DNA of 64,000 bases from Bacillus sp. FJAT-49736 (lineage in GTDB: Bacteria; Bacillota; Bacilli; Bacillales; Bacillaceae_C). The DNA is taken from the NCBI RefSeq assembly GCF_018343615.1, contig NZ_JAGYPI010000001.1:2114193-2178192 (forward strand), read 5' to 3'. Each line of letters begins with the position of its first letter. Position 1 is the stretch's first letter. Below the pieces are notes generated by a model, which saw nothing but the letters and a program-made list of their open reading frames with translations, was not told the origin of the DNA and searched no databases. The position numbers were made by a program, and so were the translations under genes. Positions 9,223 to 17,511 of this stretch are shown piece by piece.

Positions 9223-9702
9223 ATGTTTCATGCACAATCATATCAAGGCACTAAAGAGGAAAAATACCAGCTCGTCATAAAGCAATTAAAAGCACTTATT
9301 GAAGATGAGCCTAATCGAATAGCTAATCTAAGCAATGCCTCTGCCCTTTTAAATCAGTTTTTAGATAACATTAATTGGGTTGGATTTTATTTGGTGGAAA
9401 AAGATCAATTAGTTCTTGGACCATTCCAAGGACTGCCAGCATGTGTACGAATTCCATTTGGAAGAGGTGTATGTGGTACTGCCATTGCAGAAAAAAGAAC
9501 GCTTCGAGTAGAGGATGTAAATCAATTTCCAGGACATATCGCATGTGATGCTGCTTCGCAATCAGAAATAGTTGTGCCAATCATAAAAAATGAGGAATTA
9601 ATTGGTGTACTAGATATCGACAGCCCGATTAAAAATCGTTTTGATGAAATAGATGAAATCCAATTAAAACAGTTTGTAGAAATGCTCGTTAAATATTTGT
9701 AA
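9223..9702 (+). CDS. msrC: GAF-domain free methionine-(R)-sulfoxide reductase (YtsP)
   Basis: Single GAF-domain enzyme that reduces free methionine-R-sulfoxide, using catalytic cysteines in the GAF pocket. The conserved blocks NWVGFYLVEKDQLVLGPFQG, ACVRIPFGRGVCGTAI (two of the cysteines) and FPGHIACDAASQSEIVVPI are all present in the 159 residues. The ATG at 9223 is preceded by AGGGTGAG; an upstream in-frame TTG at 9169 has no ribosome binding site and actually forms part of TTGACA, a possible -35 element. Convergent with dgcP, with which it shares a terminator. B. subtilis ytsP has the same place. Confidence 0.92.
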   Translation: MFHAQSYQGTKEEKYQLVIKQLKALIEDEPNRIANLSNASALLNQFLDNINWVGFYLVEKDQLVLGPFQGLPACVRIPFGRGVCGTAIAEKRTLRVEDVNQFPGHIACDAASQSEIVVPIIKNEELIGVLDIDSPIKNRFDEIDEIQLKQFVEMLVKYL

Positions 9703-9703
9703 G

Positions 9704-9732
9704 TAAAAAAAGCCATCTATGGATGGCTTTTT
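9704..9732. terminator. Bidirectional terminator between ytsP and dgcP
   Basis: AGCCATC / GATGGCT stem with a four-base loop, preceded by a run of A and followed by TTTTT, so it works for both convergent genes. Confidence 0.85.
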
Positions 9733-11138
9733 CACATTAACTGTTGTTCTTCTTTTATGACAACTTGATTTTTGCCAAGACTTTTTGCACTGTAAAGTCC
9801 CAAATCAGCACGGTTAAATAAATTCTTCGCTTCATCTTTTCTGCTCTTATTCCAATAGGAAACCCCGCATGAGACGGTAATCTTGGGAGATGTATTTTCC
9901 TGCACCGCTTTTACTAAACGTTTCGCAATATACGCTCCCGTCTCCAGTGATACACCAGGAAGATAGATTGCCAGCTCTTCTCCACCCCAGCGTGCCCCAA
10001 TATCCGTTCCTCTAATATTTTCTAAAATCAAATCAGCCACTTGGACAAGGACATCGTCTCCGACTTGATGGCCGTAAGTATCATTGACTTCTTTAAAATT
10101 ATCGATATCCAATAAAATAAATGTACCTTCCTCATCCAAATTCATTGATTTCTTAATTTGATTATTCAGATAGCTTTTCACGAACAATTGTGTTAATTGA
10201 TCGGTAATCACCATTTTCTCTAACTTTTCTCGTAAAATAGAATTCGTTATGGCGAGAGTTGAATGGTGAATCAAGGATTGAAATAGTTTATACATGTCGA
10301 AGGTGAAAAAGTATGGTTTCTCATGCAAAAGAATACTAAATCCTTTTAATGAGTCCCTTTGGATCATGGGAACAGCCATCATAGATAAATATGGCAATGG
10401 CTGAGCGGAAAGCTTTCCACTTACATCACTTATAAAGATAGAATCCTTCTGTTTTTGAAAGGAATCAAAAACATATTGAATATATTCCTTACCTTTGGAG
10501 GTCGAGAAAAATTCACTGCTGCCATTTAGTATTGAATTCGTTCCATCGTCTCCGACAAGTATGAAGGCCATTGTGTCCACACGGAATGCCTTCGATATTT
10601 GTGCCTTAAGAAAATCTATCGTTTCATCTAAACGTGAACTGCCGTTTAAAACATGAGTTGTTTCATTAATCAATTGCAGATCTTCAATAAGTCTTCGGGA
10701 CTGTTGATATAATTGTGCATTTTCTATTGCACTTCCGGCAGTATTAGCTAACAAACGAATAAATTCAATTTCATTTGGCTGAAACATAAAAGAAGCGTAA
10801 GTAACTACTTCAAGCACTCCATAGACGCCCTGTTTTCCATGTAATGGGGTATATAGCCTGGTCAATCTAGTATCGCAGGCTGTATCAATGTGTATAGTTC
10901 CACTGACAAATGACTTCATAGCACTTTCATCTGTACTATCGAATTGTAATGGCTTGACAGGCAAATCCTGATTGTAGTGATTATCGTTAGATATCATCAA
11001 ACTATACTCAAAATTAGGAAAAACGCGTTTGAGAGTATTAATAATTTCAGACAGAACAGTTTCTACATTCATAGATGAATGGAATTTCTCTGTCACTCTA
11101 AATAATTCCTTATACAAATATTCATTATTAAAGTCCAT
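9732..11138 (-). CDS. dgcP: Diguanylate cyclase with GAF sensor domains (DgcP/YtrP)
   Basis: Makes cyclic di-GMP from GTP. Residues 1-145 and about 150-300 look like two GAF domains; the GGDEF domain begins near 310 with ITDQLTQLFVKSYLNNQI. The active-site motif is GGEEL at 385-389 and an inhibitory I-site RGTD lies five residues upstream (376-379), so the enzyme should be active and product-inhibited. No membrane segment is seen, so it is probably soluble. B. subtilis DgcP (YtrP) lies in the same place, between ytsP and rpsD, with the same GAF-GAF-GGDEF order. The ligand of the GAF domains is unknown. Confidence 0.88.
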   Translation of the reverse strand: MDFNNEYLYKELFRVTEKFHSSMNVETVLSEIINTLKRVFPNFEYSLMISNDNHYNQDLPVKPLQFDSTDESAMKSFVSGTIHIDTACDTRLTRLYTPLHGKQGVYGVLEVVTYASFMFQPNEIEFIRLLANTAGSAIENAQLYQQSRRLIEDLQLINETTHVLNGSSRLDETIDFLKAQISKAFRVDTMAFILVGDDGTNSILNGSSEFFSTSKGKEYIQYVFDSFQKQKDSIFISDVSGKLSAQPLPYLSMMAVPMIQRDSLKGFSILLHEKPYFFTFDMYKLFQSLIHHSTLAITNSILREKLEKMVITDQLTQLFVKSYLNNQIKKSMNLDEEGTFILLDIDNFKEVNDTYGHQVGDDVLVQVADLILENIRGTDIGARWGGEELAIYLPGVSLETGAYIAKRLVKAVQENTSPKITVSCGVSYWNKSRKDEAKNLFNRADLGLYSAKSLGKNQVVIKEEQQLM

Positions 11139-11310
11139 CTACAATCACCTAACAGATCTAATCCGATTATAATTAAACTAATACTAGTCATTTTATTCCA
11201 TATAGTACTATTATACTATTAAATTTTTCAATTTGCATAGAGATGATTAAAAGTTTAAAAAAGATTTTCAATAATAAAACTCAATAACGAGGACATAATA
11301 TGATTTTCCC

Positions 11311-11339
11311 TTGACTTTATTCATATTCGTGCATATAAT
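11311..11339 (+). promoter_or_regulatory. Sigma-A promoter of rpsD
   Basis: TTGACT at 11311-11316, a 17-base spacer and a perfect TATAAT at 11334-11339. Transcription should begin near 11346, giving a leader of about 200 bases before rpsD. Confidence 0.85.
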
Positions 11340-11345
11340 GGAGTT

Positions 11346-11543
11346 TGTGTAAAATAATGCAGCCTGTGCGGACAACTTTATGAGCGTATTTTGTTCCCAG
11401 TCTAGAGGCTATCTCTAGAATGTGGTGTATCGTGTAACCCTTAGCTGCTAGGGCGATGGTACATGAAAACATCATACACATAATGGATGTTCACATCTGT
11501 TTTTATTTTACAACAAAATAAAAACAAAGAGGAGGAGTCATTC
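11346..11543 (+). promoter_or_regulatory. Ribosomal protein S4 autoregulatory leader RNA
   Basis: Structured 5' leader through which S4 represses its own synthesis in Bacillus. Visible pairings: TCTAGAG / CTCTAGA hairpin (11401-11407 with 11413-11419), a long-range GTGTAT / ATACAC pairing (11425-11430 with 11474-11479), and a small hairpin CCCT...AGGG near 11438-11453. The position between a strong promoter and rpsD and the pairing layout agree with the known B. subtilis rpsD leader; an Rfam covariance search would confirm it. Confidence 0.75.
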
Positions 11544-12146
11544 ATGGCTCGCTATACTGGTCCAAGTTGGAAATTATCACGCCGCCTTGGTATTTCACTA
11601 AGCGGTACTGGTAAAGAATTAGAAAAACGCCCTTACGCTCCAGGACAACACGGTCCTAACCAACGTAAGAAACTTTCAGAATATGGTTTGCAATTGCAAG
11701 AAAAGCAAAAGCTTCGCCATATGTATGGAGTGAATGAACGTCAATTCCATAACACTTTCGTGAAAGCTGGCAAAATGCCTGGTAAGCACGGTGAAAACTT
11801 TATGATTCTTCTTGAATCACGTTTAGATAACCTTGTTTATCGTCTTGGTTTAGCTCGTACACGTCGTCAAGCTCGTCAGCTTGTAAACCATGGTCATGTC
11901 CTAGTAGACGGAAAGCGCGTTGATATCCCATCTTATCGCGTATTACCTGGTCAAACAGTTGGTGTACGTGAAAAATCACGCAACCTATCTATCATCAAAG
12001 AAGCTATCGAAGTTACAAACTATGTTCCTGACTATGTAACTTTTGATGCTGATAAATTAGAAGGTACATTCACTCGTTTACCAGAACGTTCTGAATTACC
12101 AGCTGAAATTAACGAATCATTCATCGTTGAGTTCTACTCTCGTTAA
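11544..12146 (+). CDS. rpsD: 30S ribosomal protein S4
   Basis: Primary 16S rRNA-binding protein that nucleates assembly of the 30S body; also a translational autorepressor. The 200 residues are collinear with the family: [17 protein letters not shown] at the N-terminus, the S4 RNA-binding domain with [12 protein letters not shown] and [19 protein letters not shown] near 95-125, and the end [12 protein letters not shown]. The ATG at 11544 follows GAGGAGGAG; an upstream ATG at 11487 lies in the leader RNA and is not used. The last codons reappear in decayed form at 19959-19982. Confidence 0.98.
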   Translation: MARYTGPSWKLSRRLGISLSGTGKELEKRPYAPGQHGPNQRKKLSEYGLQLQEKQKLRHMYGVNERQFHNTFVKAGKMPGKHGENFMILLESRLDNLVYRLGLARTRRQARQLVNHGHVLVDGKRVDIPSYRVLPGQTVGVREKSRNLSIIKEAIEVTNYVPDYVTFDADKLEGTFTRLPERSELPAEINESFIVEFYSR

Positions 12147-12175
12147 TATTGGCATGAAGCATATTAATGCTAATA

Positions 12176-12219
12176 AGACCCTTGAAATGTTGTTAAATCA
12201 ACGCTTCAGGGGTTTTTTT
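12176..12219 (+). terminator. Intrinsic terminator of rpsD
   Basis: Stem with outer arm ACCCTTGAA / TTCAGGGGT and inner GTTG / CAAC around loop TTAAAT, followed by seven T. A closely similar stem lies at 19994-20041. Confidence 0.85.
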
Positions 12220-12327
12220 ATTTTGCAAAATAAAGCAATAACTTCAAGAAATATTCAGCATGAGAGTTCTATTAAACATTGGAGTTTTTCAAGGTGGCTT
12301 ATATACATATTAACTTAAAGTAAGTAT

Positions 12328-12346
12328 CCGCCGGTAGAACCGGTGG
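12328..12346. repeat. Subterminal hairpin of an IS200-type element
   Basis: CCGCCGGT, loop AGA, ACCGGTGG: an 8-bp stem with one G-T pair. It lies about 70 bases beyond the 3' end of the broken tnpA, where IS200/IS605 elements carry the hairpin recognised by their Y1 transposase. Confidence 0.5.
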
Positions 12347-12414
12347 TTTTAATTTCGCCCTACTAGGGAACTTTACCAACAACCCCCCTAAAGGGACCAC
12401 TAAATTGACCGTCA

Positions 12415-12840
12415 ACCGTTTACTATCTTTGAAAGGATCAATATATTCTCGTTTGCTCATGTTGCCTCGCAGACAATCCTCTACTTCTTGCTCTGGAATA
12501 TATTTTGCTATTGTCTCTTCGTTTATGCCAACCGTACTTACATAATAGCCTTTTGCCTAAAATGTACGATTGCCTTGATTATATTTTAAGTTTGTATGTT
12601 TATCGTGAATAATTAAAGAGCTTTTACCTTTTAAATATCCCATAAAATACGATACCGACATTTTGGGGTGTATTTTAACTCACTGTGTATATAGTCTGGC
12701 ATTGTATACGCTTCGATAATTTCTACATCCTTTATATCACATAACCTACCTTCTTAATATGGCACCTATATCTCCTCTTAATTTCCCGTACACAATCTTC
12801 CTTGTTGGAATAAATACAATACTTAGCTTTATCCAGTTAA
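12415..12840 (-). pseudogene. tnpA: IS200-type transposase tnpA, frameshifted and stop-interrupted
   Basis: Minus-strand frames give pieces of an IS200 Y1 transposase: VYGKLRGDIGAILRR, then MPDYIH in place of the HUH motif MPDHIH, then KMSVSYFMGYLKGKSS, LIIHDKHTNLKYNQGNR, a stop where family members have HFW (TF-stop-AKGYYVSTVGINEE), and the tail EYIDPFKDSK. The pieces are in order but in different frames and with internal stops, so no active protein can be made. A working enzyme would cut and join single-stranded DNA at hairpins such as the one at 12328-12346. Confidence 0.8.
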
Positions 12841-12979
12841 AAAAGCAGATTCTATCATCTTCCATTAAAGGATCCTTTGTTGATCCATTTGAAAAAGCTA
12901 GATTTAATAACTAAAAAACTATATTATTATTATTATTGAGATAATTATAATAACTCAAATGTGGGAAGGAGAGTTATAC

Positions 12980-14674
12980 ATGACACAAGATGCAAGTCAT
13001 AATTATTATAAAGAATTAATTGACTTTCAAGATGTAGAAGGGTTCGAAGCTCAAATTCGAAGTTTACTTGATGCACCTATTGAATCCGTATCTGACCTTG
13101 AAAAGTGGTTAAAAGATGAAAAGGATTTAATGAATAAAATCTCGGAGGTGTTGACAGGTCACGAAGTCGACTTCTACCGAAATACAGAGGATGCGCTCGT
13201 CAAGTCAACTTATCTACACGATCAGCAAGTCATCCAACCACTTTTAATGAAATATGAAGCAAAACTGAATGAGAAGTGTTGTGATTCTCCTTTTTTACAT
13301 CAATTAGATGAAAACCGTTACGGCTTAATGCGACGCGTTCGTGAGTCCAAAGTTAAACTGTTCAGAGAAGAGAATATTCCATTATTTGTAAAAGAACAAG
13401 AGCTCTGTACTAAGTATAGTGAGATTATGGGGGGGCTAACAGTTGAATGGGAGGGGGAGGAAAAGCCTTTTCCGTTTATCCAATCCCAACTCGATCATTT
13501 AGACAGATCCGTACGAGAAAAAGCATATTACGCAATGATGTCCGCCCATCGTCAAATTAAGCCCGATATGGACGCGATCATGGACGAGCTTATTCAACTA
13601 CGACATCAAATTGCTTTAAATGCAGGCTTTGAAAATTATCGTGATTATATGTTCGTGGCCAAAAATCGTGAGTATAGTATCCAAGATTGTTATGACTTTC
13701 ATGAAAATGTAGAGAAACATATAATTCCAGCTTGGAATCGACTCGCAGATGTCTTTAAGACGAAGCTTGGAGTCGATACCTATCGCCCTTGGGATAACAC
13801 CGCCAAATTGATGAAAAACTCACCATATTCCGAAGTGTCTACTCTTATGGATGGCGTTTCTGAGATGTTAGGAAAGACTGATCCATATTTTGCAGACCGT
13901 TTCAATTACATGAGAGAGCATGGGTTACTAGATCTTGGAGATCGGAAAGGAAAAAGCCCAGGTGGTTTCTGTACCTCCTTACCAGTTTCAGGGGATACCT
14001 TTGTTTTTGCGAACTTTAGTCCATCCTTTTTCTCTCTTATCGCATTAATTCATGAAATGGGCCATGCGGTGAATGGGTACCTCGAGTTTTCCGAGCACGG
14101 TCCTATTGAAAGTTACCAACGCCGAATGGAAGTTGGTGAACTGTATTCTCATGGGATGGAATTGCTCTTATTGGACAAGCTAGATCGTTTTTATCCAGAA
14201 GAAGAAGATTTTAAGAGCGCACAGCGTGAAGAGTTAAGGCGGGCATTTACCATGTTATTTGGCCCATTGTCAGGGGACCTCTTCCAGCATTGGATGTATA
14301 CGAATCCTCAACACACTGCCAAAGAGCGTGATGAAAAATTCTTTGAAATCTCAAAACGCTATGGCTTAAATCCTGTCGATACTTCTGGGCTTGAGGATGA
14401 AATTGGGATGAGCTGGGCAGGCACCCTTCATTATTTCCAAGTACCATTCTATAATATTGAATACTCCATTTCGATGCTTGGCGCTCTACAAATACTTGAA
14501 AATTATCGGAACAACCCAGAGCAAGCAGTCGAATCCTTTAAAAAAGGTGCAGGTGCAGACTACAATCAATCCATCGCAGCTATTTATAAAGAAACTGGGG
14601 TCCATTTTGATTTTTCAGAGCCGACCGTTAAGCGAATGGGTGAATTTCTAGAAAAAGTCATTCAAGACATTTAG
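12980..14674 (+). CDS. M3-family oligoendopeptidase
   Basis: Cytoplasmic zinc oligopeptidase of the M3B (PepF) type that cleaves short peptides. The 564 residues contain the gluzincin motif HEMGH at 358-362 and downstream MEVGELYSHGMELL, which carries the third zinc ligand region; no signal peptide is present. The ATG at 12980 follows AAGGAGAG by 6 bases; an ATG at 12959 overlaps that ribosome binding site and is rejected. It is a single-gene unit in the accessory stretch between rpsD and tyrS, with a decayed IS200 just upstream and its own terminator downstream. Physiological substrate unknown; peptide catabolism or signal-peptide turnover are both possible. Confidence 0.88.
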   Translation: MTQDASHNYYKELIDFQDVEGFEAQIRSLLDAPIESVSDLEKWLKDEKDLMNKISEVLTGHEVDFYRNTEDALVKSTYLHDQQVIQPLLMKYEAKLNEKCCDSPFLHQLDENRYGLMRRVRESKVKLFREENIPLFVKEQELCTKYSEIMGGLTVEWEGEEKPFPFIQSQLDHLDRSVREKAYYAMMSAHRQIKPDMDAIMDELIQLRHQIALNAGFENYRDYMFVAKNREYSIQDCYDFHENVEKHIIPAWNRLADVFKTKLGVDTYRPWDNTAKLMKNSPYSEVSTLMDGVSEMLGKTDPYFADRFNYMREHGLLDLGDRKGKSPGGFCTSLPVSGDTFVFANFSPSFFSLIALIHEMGHAVNGYLEFSEHGPIESYQRRMEVGELYSHGMELLLLDKLDRFYPEEEDFKSAQREELRRAFTMLFGPLSGDLFQHWMYTNPQHTAKERDEKFFEISKRYGLNPVDTSGLEDEIGMSWAGTLHYFQVPFYNIEYSISMLGALQILENYRNNPEQAVESFKKGAGADYNQSIAAIYKETGVHFDFSEPTVKRMGEFLEKVIQDI

Positions 14675-14734
14675 TAACAGAGTGGAAGCACGGTGACAGT
14701 TCTTAGTAGAGGACAATCGGAAGTTTTCCGTGCA

Positions 14735-14778
14735 AAAAGGTACAACTAGTGAGTTTTTCCAGTTGTGCCTTTTTCTTT
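14735..14778 (+). terminator. Intrinsic terminator of the M3 peptidase gene
   Basis: 13-bp stem AAAAGGTACAACT / AGTTGTGCCTTTT (one wobble) followed by TTCTTTAC, 60 bases after the stop. Confidence 0.8.
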
Positions 14779-15526
14779 ACAGTCAAAAGATCTGCCACGA
14801 TATTTTCGATTGCCCTAGAAGAATGAAGTCGCGGCCTAGCCTATGGAGTTTCAATATTTTGATCTTCCATGTTTTTTTCTTTTGTTTTTGCTTTCACTTC
14901 TTCCATAAATAGTCTTAAATTTCGTAGGAAAAACACATTCGGTTCAACTTCCCCTCCTCATTGAATTGGCTTTTTTAGTTATAATGTTTGATATAGTCAA
15001 GGAATTGTCTTCTGTAACTGGTCCTCTTGGTAGCTGATCAATTTCATTTTTTTCCAAATGTTTTTGATGAAGTACAATGACTCTCACACAGATAACTATT
15101 TTTGATCAGTTTTCCGTCTTCAACGTAATATCTGAGTAAGTTACTCCACAATCGTGGGCCCGATAGTTAAACAAAAATTCAGGTGAGTAATCATTTGCTT
15201 CTATTACCAAACATAAAAAGAGTTCATCAATGAACTCCCTTTGTGTGAATTTTGCTATTATTTTTTCAGTCCTAACTTCGAGACACAATCCACGTGTGCA
15301 GAGTGTATGTGGCAACAAAAGGTGTTGGTGGATTTAATTATATATAGGCACGATTTCTATTTTAATGGAATCATGCCTATTTTTTCTATTTATCTTCGAA
15401 TGTTAGCTTATTCAATTAGAGCACATTTATCTTTTATTTTGCCTCAAGTATTTTTTCAACATCCCATTCTCCAGTGCACTCCAATACGGAATAAGTAATC
15501 TTTTAACTCACGAATCTATTTAATAA
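14779..15526. other. Gene-poor stretch with decayed coding fragments
   Basis: No intact gene is visible in about 750 bases. On the minus strand short protein-like pieces occur in changing frames: AHDCGVTYSDI (15318-15106 frame), then YYVEDGKLIKNSYLCESH after a frame change near 15125, then LEKNEIDQLPRGPVTEDN near 15010-15060, and LRNLRLFMEEVKAKTKEK near 14870-14925. I cannot name a family for them. An inverted repeat GAGTTCAT / ATGAACTC (15220-15237) is followed by TTTTT on the minus strand. A terminator-like stem ATAGGCA / TGCCTAT (15341-15378) is followed by TTTTTT on the + strand with no gene to serve. The picture is of one or more broken genes. Confidence 0.45.
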
Positions 15527-17299
15527 TTACTGTAAATAATTATTCAGAAGACTATTGATTGAGTGATTTATTTCATTTATGTTAGGATTTCCTACTTTCG
15601 TATCGTTAATGCTATAGTTCCTTTTTAGTTGAATTATTCTTTCTATACTTTCATTTAATCTTTGTTCGGAGATTTCTCCATTTTGAACAGCAGTTTTTAA
15701 AGAGGAGATAATCTTTACAACATTATTATAGTCATGCCCTACTAAAATAATATCGCTTCCTGCCTTTACTGATTCTACCGATGCTTTACCAATATCAAAA
15801 TGTTGTGTGATGGCTCCCATTGTCATATCGTCCGTTATGATTACTCCTGTATAACCAAGTTGTTTTCTAAGAACATCCGTCATGACAGCTTTTGACATGG
15901 TCCCTGGATTCGTTTTATCTAATTGAGGCAATAAGATATGAGCGACCATCACAACATCTGCACCTTGATTAATCGCACGTTCAAACGGTATTAACTCTAG
16001 TTCTTTAAGTTCCTTAAGGCTTTTATTTACAATTGGAAGGTCCAGATGGGAATCAACCGATGTATCTCCGTGACCAGGAAAATGCTTAATTGTCGTGATA
16101 ACGTTCTGAGACTGTATCCCTTTCATCGTTTGAACCCCAAGTTTACTTACTATTTCCGCATTGTTCCCAAATGATCGATCCCCTATTACTGGGTTATTCG
16201 GATTGCTGTTAATATCAAGAACAGGTGCAAAATCGAGATTTAAACCATATTCTTTTAATTCTCGACCTAAAAGTGTACCGACTTTATAAGAAAAATCGGG
16301 ATTATTTACCTGGCCAATCTTTTTATTTGGTGGAAAGTTAACAAGTCCGCCTGGCAATCTTGTCACACGTCCACCCTCTTGGTCAGCACCTAGTAAAAGC
16401 GGTAAACTGGAACTATTTCCAGCTTTCAGTTGATTCACAAGTTGAATCACTTGTGCAGGGGTTTCAAAATTATATTTGTAAAAAATAATTCCCCCAACAT
16501 GGAATTGGCCAATTAATTGTTTTGCGTTTGCATCCATTGTAGTCCCGGAAATTCCAGCAAGAATCATCTGGCCAATTTTATCTTCTAAGCTCATTTTAGA
16601 AATGACCTCTGAAATGGATTGATTTCCTTGTTGATTTGGTTTTTCAACTTGTGTTTGTTGATTTGGTTCCTTTTCAATCTGTGTAAAGAGTGAGATATGG
16701 TCAACTTTAGGATTTGGCTCTTGCTCTGTTTTTACCGGTAAAACCCATAATAAATCAGTAGTAGCCGTTGAATGATAGACTAGTATCATTTGGTCAACAG
16801 TTGAATTTTTATAGTATCGAATAGCATCGGGTTGTCCACCAGTTTTCTCAATTTCATTTAACGAGATTTTTTGTAGTTCCGAATCATACGATCGTATATC
16901 ATTTACAGTCTGATGGGCATATCCGATTGTAGCATGATGACTTGCGTATTCCTCATATCTGCCTTTAGTAGTTTCCGAAATATGGTCTGATTTTCCCCAT
17001 TCTTTGTTTACTTCCTTCCATTCTGTTTTACCGGAAACAAAGGGAATATTCGGAACCTTCCTTTCCTTAGATAAGGAAAAAGTTTCTTCTACTAATTTCT
17101 CAAGACTTGAAATCTGATCCTTCTTCGAATCCACTATTTTTTTACCGGAAGGATTAGTAATAATTGGGCTCTCTTTAGCTGGCGACTGTTCGCTATGATT
17201 TAGTTTGATTGCATAATAAACGCCAATGATTAAGGCTAAAATTATAAGTGGAATCGTAAAAATAAGTAGTTTATTTCGTGATTTCCTATGTCTTTTCAT
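15527..17299 (-). CDS. nagZ: Membrane-anchored GH3 beta-N-acetylhexosaminidase (NagZ) with an N-terminal DUF4309-like domain
   Basis: Removes N-acetylglucosamine from muropeptide fragments during cell-wall recycling. Domains: membrane anchor at residues 11-32 after KRHRKSRNK; an extracytoplasmic domain at about 58-205; GH3 barrel from about 228 with the NagZ signature KHFPGHGDTSVDSH near 404 and the nucleophile region ITDDMTMGAI near 490. The N-terminal domain resembles the C-terminal domain of the M56 protein encoded upstream: both show KG-Y, RS(F/Y)D--L---SL and P-VDH/MDH-S near the end. AAAGGGG precedes the ATG. It is the third gene after blaI and the M56 gene on the same strand, 212 bases from the latter. 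B. subtilis NagZ is a lipoprotein of different layout. Confidence 0.85.
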   Translation of the reverse strand: MKRHRKSRNKLLIFTIPLIILALIIGVYYAIKLNHSEQSPAKESPIITNPSGKKIVDSKKDQISSLEKLVEETFSLSKERKVPNIPFVSGKTEWKEVNKEWGKSDHISETTKGRYEEYASHHATIGYAHQTVNDIRSYDSELQKISLNEIEKTGGQPDAIRYYKNSTVDQMILVYHSTATTDLLWVLPVKTEQEPNPKVDHISLFTQIEKEPNQQTQVEKPNQQGNQSISEVISKMSLEDKIGQMILAGISGTTMDANAKQLIGQFHVGGIIFYKYNFETPAQVIQLVNQLKAGNSSSLPLLLGADQEGGRVTRLPGGLVNFPPNKKIGQVNNPDFSYKVGTLLGRELKEYGLNLDFAPVLDINSNPNNPVIGDRSFGNNAEIVSKLGVQTMKGIQSQNVITTIKHFPGHGDTSVDSHLDLPIVNKSLKELKELELIPFERAINQGADVVMVAHILLPQLDKTNPGTMSKAVMTDVLRKQLGYTGVIITDDMTMGAITQHFDIGKASVESVKAGSDIILVGHDYNNVVKIISSLKTAVQNGEISEQRLNESIERIIQLKRNYSINDTKVGNPNINEINHSINSLLNNYLQ

Positions 17300-17511
17300 A
17301 CTCCAATTCCCCTTTCTAACTTTTCATTTTTAGCTTTTATGACGTTTTTTCACACTTTTTCGAGTTCATCTTCCGATTGTTATTGCTATTGTTTAATCTA
17401 TTAAAGAAAATCTTTAACTTACAAGAGGAGGAAACCATGATCCTTTCATCCTATCTTTAAGTTGTTTAACGGAGCTCGTTAGGAGTCGTTACTTTTTTGT
17501 CTCATATATTA

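Larger units (their letters stand above)
12320..12845 (-). mobile_element. Remnant of an IS200/IS605-family insertion sequence
   Basis: Contains the tnpA pseudogene at 12415-12840 and an end hairpin at 12328-12346. IS200-type elements have no terminal inverted repeats or target duplication, so exact ends cannot be set from sequence alone. The rest of the space from 12220 to 12979 shows no other gene; a short TTATTA simple repeat lies near 12920-12937, just before the M3 peptidase. Confidence 0.6.

Noticed and set aside
11487-11543. Longer N-terminus for S4 from an ATG at 11487
   Set aside because: This part is the leader RNA with the pairings used for autoregulation; S4 proteins begin at MARYTGP.
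12127-12318. 63-codon + strand frame after rpsD
   Set aside because: It overlaps the end of rpsD and runs through the rpsD terminator into the IS relic.
15106-15318. 70-codon minus-strand frame as an intact gene
   Set aside because: It contains a terminator-like inverted repeat, has no ribosome binding site and its apparent protein continues in another frame; treated as a fragment.
15241-15498. 85-codon + strand frame
   Set aside because: Overlaps the fragment on the other strand and a terminator-like stem; no ribosome binding site.
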